Of a DNA stretch of 64,000 bases, positions 57,864 to 64,000 are shown one piece after another. Below the pieces are notes generated by a model. It was not told the origin of the DNA and ran no database searches. It saw only the letters and a list, made by a program, of their open reading frames with translations. Location of the stretch: the NCBI RefSeq assembly GCF_000092065.1, contig NC_009375.1, forward strand, positions 248,001-312,000, read 5' to 3'. This DNA is from Ostreococcus lucimarinus CCE9901 (Eukaryota > Chlorophyta > Mamiellophyceae > Mamiellales > Bathycoccaceae). Each line of letters begins with the position of its first letter. Within the stretch, counting starts at the first letter, position 1. The position numbers and the translations under genes are program-made.

Positions 57864-58958
57864 ATGTCGGTCGAGATGACGCGGGGAGCGTTGGAAATCG
57901 GGGAGACGACGCTGGAGCGATACTTGGACGCCGCGCTCGCCGCGAGGGCGGCGTCGAGCGAAGGCGCGGCGTCGAGCGCGATCGCAGAGGATGAGGCGAG
58001 CGTGGTGCGATCCATGGCGAAGGCGTGCGTGCGCATAGGAGGATTCGTGCGGCGCGCTGGGTTGAAGGACGTCAAGGCGTTCGTCGAGGGGAAGAACGGC
58101 GCCGTCAACGTGCACGGCGAAGAGCAAGCGGCGCTGGACGACGCCGCGCACGAAGTGTGCGTGAAAGAATTAATACAGGGAGGGCGATGCGCGTGGATCG
58201 CGAGCGAGGAGAGCGAAGATATCGTCACCGCGAACGTCGACGGACGAATCGCCGTCGTTTTCGATCCTTTGGATGGAAGCTCGAACATCGAGTGCGGCGT
58301 CGGCGTCGGGACGATTTTCGGGCTCGTCGACGTCGGCGCGGAATCATCGCCGGAGCACGTGTACGCGCGTCCCGGACGAGACATGTCTACCGTCGGTTAC
58401 GTTTTGTACGGCGCGTCGATGGTGCTCGTTTTGAGCTTCATGTCGGAGGACGCTCACGGCGGCGTGTGCGCGTTTACGTACGACGCCGATCGCGACGCGT
58501 TCGTGCTGACGAAGCGCGATATTCGGATTCCCGAGAGCGGCAACGTGTACAGCGTGAACCAGGCGAACTATAAAAAGTGGGACGACGCCACGCGAGCGTA
58601 CATTGATGAGTGCGCGAGCTCAAAATCTCTTCGCTACATCGGTTCCATGGTCGCAGACGTGCACCGCACGTTGCTCTACGGCGGCACGTTTCATTACCCG
58701 GCGTGTTCGTCAAACGCTCAAGGAAAGCTTCGCGCCGTGTACGAATGCTTTCCCATGGCTGCCATAATAGAGCGCGCGGGTGGTCTGGCTATATCTGGCG
58801 CCAACGATAGCGTGTTGAGTTTCGTTCCGTCCACCGCGCACTCGCGAATGCCCTTCCACTGCGGCAGCGCCCGAGACATCGAGCGTCTGGATGAAATCCT
58901 CTCGAGCGAAGTCCGGGCGGGGAAGAAAGGACGCGTCTCCTCGCCGTCACCGCGATGA
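57864..58958 (+). CDS. FBP: Fructose-1,6-bisphosphatase
   Basis: Hydrolyses fructose-1,6-bisphosphate in gluconeogenesis and sucrose/carbon export or the Calvin cycle. 364 residues from MSVEMTRGALEIGETTLERY. Metal/active-site motifs are SEESED, VFDPLDGSSNIECGVGVGTI and the C-terminal GKLRAVYECFPMAAIIERAG. The redox loop with three Cys that marks thioredoxin-regulated plastid FBPase I is absent: between GTIFGL and GYVLYGAS there is no Cys. This suggests a cytosolic-type or redox-insensitive enzyme. An in-frame ATG at 57621 would add 81 basic residues, so a targeted isoform cannot be excluded. Confidence 0.95.
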   Translation: MSVEMTRGALEIGETTLERYLDAALAARAASSEGAASSAIAEDEASVVRSMAKACVRIGGFVRRAGLKDVKAFVEGKNGAVNVHGEEQAALDDAAHEVCVKELIQGGRCAWIASEESEDIVTANVDGRIAVVFDPLDGSSNIECGVGVGTIFGLVDVGAESSPEHVYARPGRDMSTVGYVLYGASMVLVLSFMSEDAHGGVCAFTYDADRDAFVLTKRDIRIPESGNVYSVNQANYKKWDDATRAYIDECASSKSLRYIGSMVADVHRTLLYGGTFHYPACSSNAQGKLRAVYECFPMAAIIERAGGLAISGANDSVLSFVPSTAHSRMPFHCGSARDIERLDEILSSEVRAGKKGRVSSPSPR

Positions 58959-59073
58959 TTTTGAAAGAACGTATTATCTAATATCTATGAATCCGTGTTT
59001 TTGTTCATTTTCACGTAGTACATCGTCGTTGATTAAAAGGTTTGTTCCTAACACTGCCTGGTCATTTCGTCGT

Positions 59074-59773
59074 TTATTCAGCCTTCGTCCCGTTGGCTGC
59101 CGTCGCGGCGTTCTTCTTGTCACCCTTGCCAGCCAAGTTCATCGCGCGCTCAATCGCCTCCGGACCGTGCTTCTTCACGAGTTCTTGAACCTTGGCGAAT
59201 TGCGGGCCCAACTCTTGTTGAATCGCCGCAAAATCACCCTTCTTCAAGTTTTCGGCGTGCTTGTCGATGGACGGCGACAGCTGGTGAAAAATCGGCTGAA
59301 TGCCCTTCTTGTACAGCGTGATGGCACCCTTGAAGCGCGGATTCACCATCCACGCGCAGAATAAAACCTTCATGATGCGGTACGCCGGAATCCTGGTCGT
59401 AGAAAGCGCGAAACGTCACACCGTGCGTCAGTCATCCGTCGTCCCCCCATTCGCTCGCCTCGGCGCGCCTGGCGAGATCTTGCGCGCGGTCGAGCCGGCG
59501 ATTATGATCTTTCCCCGTCGTCGCGTCGCGCGCGCGGAAGACGCGTCCGCGCGCGCTCGCACGGCGCATCGCACGCGATCGCCGTCACGCGCACCATCCC
59601 ACGACGCCGATCGCCTCGCCGATCGCGAGCGTGAACGCGATCATGAAGTACGTCAACCAGAGCGTGACATCTTCCGGGCCGATGACTTTTCTGTCGAGCA
59701 ACTTTAACGCGCTGTACGTCGGGTAGCAGTACCCGACGCCGAATCCGGCGATCTTGAGACCCAATCCGAGCAT
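59074..59773 (-). CDS. HVA22/REEP (TB2-DP1) family ER-shaping protein, two exons
   Basis: Hairpin proteins that curve ER membranes. Exon 1 (59773-59595) begins MLGLGLKIAGFGVGYCYPTY and includes LTYFMIAFTLAIGEAIG. The 202-bp intron 59393-59594 has donor GTGCGC, branch GACTGACG and acceptor ACCAG. Exon 2 (59392-59074) continues IPAYRIMKVLFCAWMVNPRF and GAITLYKKGIQPIF. The join at TG|G restores a Trp before IPAY and the family pattern W-x2-Y-x-I-K. Total is 165 residues, with an amphipathic Lys/Ala-rich tail. The 209-bp spacer to the right shows nothing clear. Confidence 0.88.
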
Positions 59774-59982
59774 CTTCCGCGCGCGGTCGTTCGGGGCGGT
59801 GCGCGCGTCGCGGTGTGCGGCGCGCGAGTCAGTGTTCACACTCGATTTTCAAGGGGAACGACCGCCACGCGGAAATCTCGCGAAATCGTGCGCGGGTGGG
59901 CGCGGACGGTTTCGGGCGATCGAACGCGACGCCGAGCGCGCGCGAAATCGTGCGCGCGCGCGATGAATATTAAATAAACTGA

Positions 59983-60621
59983 CTACTTTTGTTGTTTGTT
60001 GTACTTTTTCACCATCCAGTCCTGCAAGACGTCCAAATCCGAAAGCCGCTCGACCTTGACGCCGCGCTTGCGCCAGTACTCAGTCATGCGCCTCACTTGC
60101 ATTATGTCGCCAGTCGCCGCGATGGTTTTCGCGCGCGAGAACCAAATCTTATCGAACGCCTCTTGAATCTCGGCTTTATCGCCACCGTCGACGAATCGCT
60201 TCAAGAATTTCAGTTCCTTCAGGCGCTGAATCGAGCCGACGTCGTAGCCTTTGGCTTCGAGCTCTTCGGAAATCGCCTTCACCTCGCGCGAGCCGTTGTA
60301 AAACACCCATCCCACCCACAACGCGGCCGCGACGCACACCACCGGACCGTACACGCTATCGTCAACTTTCGCGATCTCGAACAGAGCCTCCGGCTCCACC
60401 GCCCGCGTTCGCGTCGTCATCCGCGTCGCCGTCGGCGTCGCCGCGCCGCTCGATCGTTCTCCTCTCGCGGTCGTCGTCGTCGCCCTCCGCGATCGACGTC
60501 CGCTCGTTCGCGCGCCGTCGCATCGCACCACCGTTTGCGCGCGCGCCGACATCGCGCGCGTCGCCATCCCGGCCGTCGCGCGTCGTCGCGTGCCGTCGGC
60601 ATCCGTCGTCGAGCGGCGCAT
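59983..60621 (-). CDS. Hypothetical single-span protein, probably organelle-targeted
   Basis: 212 residues, or 194 from the ATG at 60567 (MATRAMSARAQTVVRC). An Arg/Thr/Ser-rich leader of about 60 residues resembles a transit peptide. One hydrophobic helix (VYGPVVCVAAALWVGWVFY) is followed by a conserved-looking helical domain (VKAISEELEAKGYDVGSIQR, FDKIWFSRAKTIAATGDIMQ, RRMTEYWRKRGVKVERLSDL). I do not recognise the family. Orientation suggests a stromal or matrix domain anchored by its N terminus. It is divergent from the ABC gene with 38 bp between ATGs. Confidence 0.75.
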   Translation of the reverse strand: MRRSTTDADGTRRRATAGMATRAMSARAQTVVRCDGARTSGRRSRRATTTTARGERSSGAATPTATRMTTRTRAVEPEALFEIAKVDDSVYGPVVCVAAALWVGWVFYNGSREVKAISEELEAKGYDVGSIQRLKELKFLKRFVDGGDKAEIQEAFDKIWFSRAKTIAATGDIMQVRRMTEYWRKRGVKVERLSDLDVLQDWMVKKYNKQQK

Positions 60622-60659
60622 CGTGATCCAAAAGTCTCACGCGCGCCACACGGACCACG

Positions 60660-61628
60660 ATGCGCACGATGAAAAAGTGTGCGTCGCGTGACGTCACCGC
60701 ACACGGCGCCGCGACGCCGCGACGCGAGACGGTCGCGATGCACGGCGTCGTGGACGTCGTCCTGGACGATGCCCCCGAACCGTCGTGCGCCGTCGCCGTC
60801 GACGCGCTGACGTACGCGTACCCGGGATGCGACGCGGTGCTGCGCGATTGGAGCCTGCGCCTGCCGCCGGGGTCGAGGTGCTTGCTTTCCGGCGCGAACG
60901 GGGCGGGGAAGACGACGGCGCTGCACGTCATCGCGGGTAAAACCATGGTGAACGAAGACGTCGTGCGCGTGCTGGGACGACCGCCGTTTCACGACATCGC
61001 GCTCACGTGCGGGGGCGAGCTTTCTTACCTGGGCGCGCAGTGGCGGCGCAACATCGGAAGCGCGGGCGCGGACGTGCCCCTGCAAGGAGACATTTCGGCG
61101 AGGAAAATGATCGAGGGCGTCGCAGACGTGGACCCGGCGAGGCGAGAACGATTGGTGAAGCTGCTGGATGTGGATTTGGACTGGTCCATGAAGGCGTTGA
61201 GCGACGGACAACGACGTCGAGTTCAGATTTGTCTCGGACTCTTGAAGCCGTACAAGGTGTTGCTGTGCGACGAAATCACGGTGGATTTGGACATCCTCGG
61301 TCGGCTTGACTTGTTGGAGTTTTTCAAGGAAGAGTGCGAGGTGCGCGGGGCCACCATCGTGTACGCCACGCACATCTTCGATGGCATGGCGGATTGGATG
61401 ACGCACCTCGCGTTCACGTCCAACGGGCAGTTGAAGTATGGCGGCGCCAAGGTGGACATTCCGGAAATTCAAGGCACGAAACATTTATTGTCGACCATTG
61501 AAAAGTGGCTTCGCATCGATCGCGACGAGCGCCGCGCGCGAGAGGCGGCGGAACTCGCCGCCCCGACGGCGAAGAAAATCGACGCCGCGAGTCACTTCCA
61601 AACGAGGCACATGGCGTATTATAGATGA
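60660..61628 (+). CDS. Soluble ABC ATPase, CAF16/ABCI20-like
   Basis: A stand-alone nucleotide-binding domain with no membrane segment, 322 residues. Walker A is LSGANGAGKTTALHVIAGKT, the signature region is MKALSDGQRRRVQICLGLLK, and Walker B is KVLLCDEITVDLDILGR. The H-loop is in TIVYATHIFDGM. The DEITVDLD variant and C-terminal TKHLLSTIEKWLR match yeast CAF16, linked to CCR4-NOT, and plant ABCI19-21. In these the usual Leu-Ser-Gly-Gly-Gln is LSDGQRRR, as here. An inner ATG (MHGVVDVVL) is an alternative start. Confidence 0.93.
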   Translation: MRTMKKCASRDVTAHGAATPRRETVAMHGVVDVVLDDAPEPSCAVAVDALTYAYPGCDAVLRDWSLRLPPGSRCLLSGANGAGKTTALHVIAGKTMVNEDVVRVLGRPPFHDIALTCGGELSYLGAQWRRNIGSAGADVPLQGDISARKMIEGVADVDPARRERLVKLLDVDLDWSMKALSDGQRRRVQICLGLLKPYKVLLCDEITVDLDILGRLDLLEFFKEECEVRGATIVYATHIFDGMADWMTHLAFTSNGQLKYGGAKVDIPEIQGTKHLLSTIEKWLRIDRDERRAREAAELAAPTAKKIDAASHFQTRHMAYYR

Positions 61629-61836
61629 TGGTCCACGCAGTGGGTTGATTTGAATAGATTGATTTGAATAGAACGCAACGTAAACGGTTAACATTACACT
61701 TTTGCCTCGTCTCCGCGAACGCTCGCGTTCGAGAAATATATATTGAGTCTACTAATTCAGGGGTGCGCGCGCGCGCCGCACGCGGCGACAATTCGAATAG
61801 GATTGGATAGGTTCACGCACTCTTCGTTCGCTTCGC

Positions 61837-62807
61837 TCACTTAGAGTGCTTGGCGCTGTTGCAAATCGTCACGAAAGCCTCGCCGATCAAAGACGCGCCG
61901 CCGACGAGAAAGCCGTCAATGTCCTCTTTCTGAGCTAATTCGTCGCAGTTGCCGGCGTTGACGCTGCCGCCGTACTGAATGCGAATCTTCGACGCAATCG
62001 CCGGAGAAATATTATCCGCGCACCACTTGCGAATGCCCGCGTGCACTTCTTGCGCTTGGTCCGGCGTCGCGACCTTGCCGGTACCGATCGCCCAAACGGG
62101 CTCGTACGCGATGACGATGTTTTCCCAGTCCGCCGCGGTCACGACGTCGTTCACCGCCTTGAGTTGCGCGCGGCAAATATCCAGAGTCGTGCCCGCTTCG
62201 CGCTGTTCCAACGTCTCACCGATGCACAAAGCAACCTTCAATCCCTTGCTCAAGGCATATTTGGTCTTCTCCCCGACGAACTCGTTCGTCTCGCCGCAGA
62301 GCGCGCGGCGTTCGCTGTGCCCGAGAATCACCCACGGAATGTCGGCGTCGGCGAGCATATCCGCGCTCACCTCACCCGTGAACGCCCCACCCGCGGAGAC
62401 CCAACAGTTCTGCGCGGCGACGGCGTAGTTTTTGTTGTTGAGCTCCTTTTGCACTCGAGGAATGAAGACGAACGGAGGCGCGACGTAGACGTCAACGTCG
62501 GCGTCGATTTTCCCAGAGTTTAGTTCCTTCACGAGCGACTTGACGGACTCCGCCGTGCCGTTGCACTTCCAGTTCCCGCCGACGATAAATTTACCCGTGC
62601 CCGCATTCACGACGACGCTTCGTCGCTGCGCTGCGGCGTGCACCTGCGCGAAGAATTCCAGAAAACCGCGTCGTCAGTCTCGCGCGTCGCTTTGGATAAC
62701 ACGCCCCGATCGCGCCGTCGCGCGCCGTCGAGGTCGACGCGACGTCTCCCCTCGTCGGCGCGCGCGTGATCCCTCGCGACCGTCGGTGTCGACGCCATCG
62801 TCGCCAT
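61837..62807 (-). CDS. TPI: Triose-phosphate isomerase, two exons (exon 1 boundary uncertain)
   Basis: Interconverts dihydroxyacetone phosphate and glyceraldehyde 3-phosphate. Exon 2 (62643-61837) encodes the whole barrel: [12 protein letters not shown] with the catalytic Lys, [11 protein letters not shown] with the His, [20 protein letters not shown] with the Glu, and RIQYGGSVN. It opens with GTG right after CGCAG and lacks an ATG. A branch ACTGACGAC lies upstream. A first exon from the ATG at 62807 (MATMASTPT) gives a short transit-like leader. The donor could be at 62780 (GTCGCG) or 62702 (GTGTTA), both phase 0 and both off-consensus. Probably the plastid isoform. Confidence 0.9.
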
Positions 62808-62922
62808 CGACGCCTCGCGGTCCCCATCGTCGCGCGCATCCCGATCCGTCGCGTTCGATGGCGCGCCGATGGCGCCGATGGGGCGCCGATGGGGACACCG
62901 CCCCGTCGTCGTCCTCGGGCGC

Positions 62923-62991
62923 CGTTCGAACGCGTTCGCGCGCGTCGGCGTCGCGTCGATCGATCGTTCGCACCCTTTGCGATCGCGCCGT
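62923..62991 (+). repeat. 69-bp direct repeat, copy 1
   Basis: Starts CGTTCGAACGCGTTCGCG and includes GATCGATCGTTCGCACCC. It is identical over 69 bp to 63932-64000, 1009 bp away, where the window ends. The repeat abuts the end of the recognisable transporter-like coding sequence. Confidence 0.95.
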
Positions 62992-63007
62992 CGCCTTCAC
63001 GGCGCAC

Positions 63008-63673
63008 GAGGTTACTGTTGATGAGGTACATTGCCGTCACCCCAAGAAGGCCACCGACAGCAATCGAGCCCATCGCGTCGTACATCGGACTCCCCGTCAC
63101 TTCGCACGCGATGAGCGCCGTACCCGCGATGCCACAACCCAACACCGCGGCAGCATCTTCTGCGAGCACGGCCACGCTGGTGGGATCTTTACCAGATTTG
63201 ATAAATTCCCTCAGCGTCATTCCTTGCGCCTTGGCGTTGTCGCGCAACGACTCGTACGCCACCTTTAACGAAAATCCTTCCAACAACGCCGACGCGCCCA
63301 ACACCGCGATCCCAATACGTATGTTTTCAGACGGCATCGGGTCCATCAACCCGTGCATCCCGTGCATCACGCTAAACCCAGCACCGAGAAAGAAAATTCC
63401 CACCGCGGAAATCAACGAATACACGAACCAACAAGTGCGAGTGAGGGCTTCGACGCGAGAGGCGATGGTTTTGGACTCTCGCGAACGCTCGGCGGCTTGG
63501 CGCCCGGCGGCGCGCGCGAACGTTTCGTAATCTTGTTCGGCTTGAGAGATGAACTTACGACTCGCGGCCTCGGACTCGACTCTGAACTCGTTCACGAGTG
63601 ACTCGATGCGCTCGCGCGCGATTCGTCGATTGCGTTCGGCGAGAGATTGCATCATTTGCTGGAATCCAACCAT
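63008..63673 (-). CDS. Incomplete cation-diffusion-facilitator-like gene (SLC30A9/ZnT9-like, ends unresolved)
   Basis: About 222 residues from the ATG at 63673 (MVGFQQMMQSLAERNR) to a possible donor CTC|GTGCGC at 63007. The C-terminal 140 residues match helices 3-6 of ZnT9-type transporters: LISAVGIFFLGAGFSVMHGM, SALLEGFSLKVAYESL, SGKDPTSVAVLAEDAAAVLG, GSPMYDAMGSIAVGGLLGV. Helices 1-2 with the HSxxD metal site are absent, replaced by a charged helical segment. No C-terminal cytosolic domain is seen; the open frame runs on to 62591 as Arg-rich text through the TPI exon. The open frame starts with GTG at 63808. It may be a truncated duplicate or have distant exons. Confidence 0.55.
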
Positions 63674-63931
63674 GTCGTAACGCGTCGAACGTTGACGCAC
63701 CGTCTCGCGCGTGTAGTACGCTCTCGCCGCGTCGTTCCACGCCCCCGACGTTCGCCCGGGCACGAGAACCACGGACCAGAGTAAAACCTTCGTAATCACC
63801 GATCGCACGCGCGCGCGTCGTCAGTCTCGCGTCGAGCCCGGTCGATCGCGCCGCGACACGCGCCTTCGCGATGATTCCGCGCGCGCCGCATCGCGTCGAC
63901 GAAATCGCGCACCTCGAGCGCGCAGATGAAG

Positions 63932-64000
63932 CGTTCGAACGCGTTCGCGCGCGTCGGCGTCGCGTCGATCGATCGTTCGCACCCTTTGCGATCGCGCCGT
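63932..64000 (+). repeat. 69-bp direct repeat, copy 2 (runs to window end)
   Basis: Identical to 62923-62991. As the window stops here, the duplicated block may be longer. The sequence immediately left of the two copies is unrelated, so 63932 is one true edge of the duplication. Confidence 0.95.

Noticed and set aside
62591-63007. C-terminal continuation of the transporter ORF into the TPI exon
   Set aside because: Arg-rich, no similarity to the ZnT9 C-terminal domain, and it runs through a well-supported TPI gene in another frame.

Overview
The window is a nuclear segment of a very small, gene-dense green alga, most likely a picoplanktonic prasinophyte of the Ostreococcus/Mamiellales type. 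The evidence is a GC-rich sequence with about 45 protein genes on both strands and gaps often under 100 bp, plastid proteins (stay-green Mg-dechelatase, 2-Cys peroxiredoxin, NEF1) beside green-lineage signatures (BIO3-BIO1 fusion, novel plant SNARE, HVA22, glucan water dikinase, front-end desaturase), and a selenoprotein peroxiredoxin with its own SECIS element. Species-level assignment is inference.

Most genes are single-exon. Where introns exist they are short and follow one pattern: GTGCG-type donor, CTGAC branch site and CAG acceptor. I restored first exons this way for the SNARE, stay-green, RACK1, 2-Cys peroxiredoxin, HVA22-like and a putatively myristoylated protein. The exception is a six-exon gene of unknown function (28564-30396) whose later introns are A+T-rich.

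Layout. 1-8 kb: 3' part of UDP-glucose dehydrogenase, class II CPD photolyase, P5A ATPase, a small membrane protein. 8-14 kb: TFIIIB subunit BRF1 and a DCAF8-like WD40 protein, divergent across a repeat-rich spacer, then an NPSN-type SNARE. 14-24 kb: NEF1, eIF1A, VPS36, asparaginyl-tRNA synthetase, folate ligase. 24-34 kb: stay-green, cytochrome b5 desaturase, double rhodanese, the six-exon gene, ADA2, RACK1. 34-42 kb: CSN7, BIO3-BIO1, fumarate reductase-cytochrome b5 fusion, a short glucan water dikinase. 42-51 kb: an acidic protein, a J-domain protein, an RPA-interacting protein, a secreted CBM-like protein, an HDA14-type deacetylase, a putatively acylated protein, the Sec-peroxiredoxin, alternative oxidase. 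51-64 kb: GPR107-like, RPB4, tRNA-His, UDP-xylose synthase, 2-Cys peroxiredoxin, FBPase, HVA22-like, a CAF16-like ABC protein, triose-phosphate isomerase and an incomplete zinc-transporter-like gene flanked by a 69-bp direct repeat.

Functionally the neighbours are mostly unrelated housekeeping genes, often in divergent pairs. Thematic links are nucleotide-sugar synthesis (UGDH and UXS), carbon metabolism (TPI, FBPase, GWD), redox control (two peroxiredoxins, AOX, fumarate reductase), and transcription/chromatin (BRF1, ADA2, RPB4, deacetylase). The most notable features are the UGA-encoded peroxiredoxin with a well-formed SECIS, the intron-containing tRNA-His, the GWD without its redox cysteines, the fumarate reductase-b5 fusion and the duplicated sequence at the right edge.
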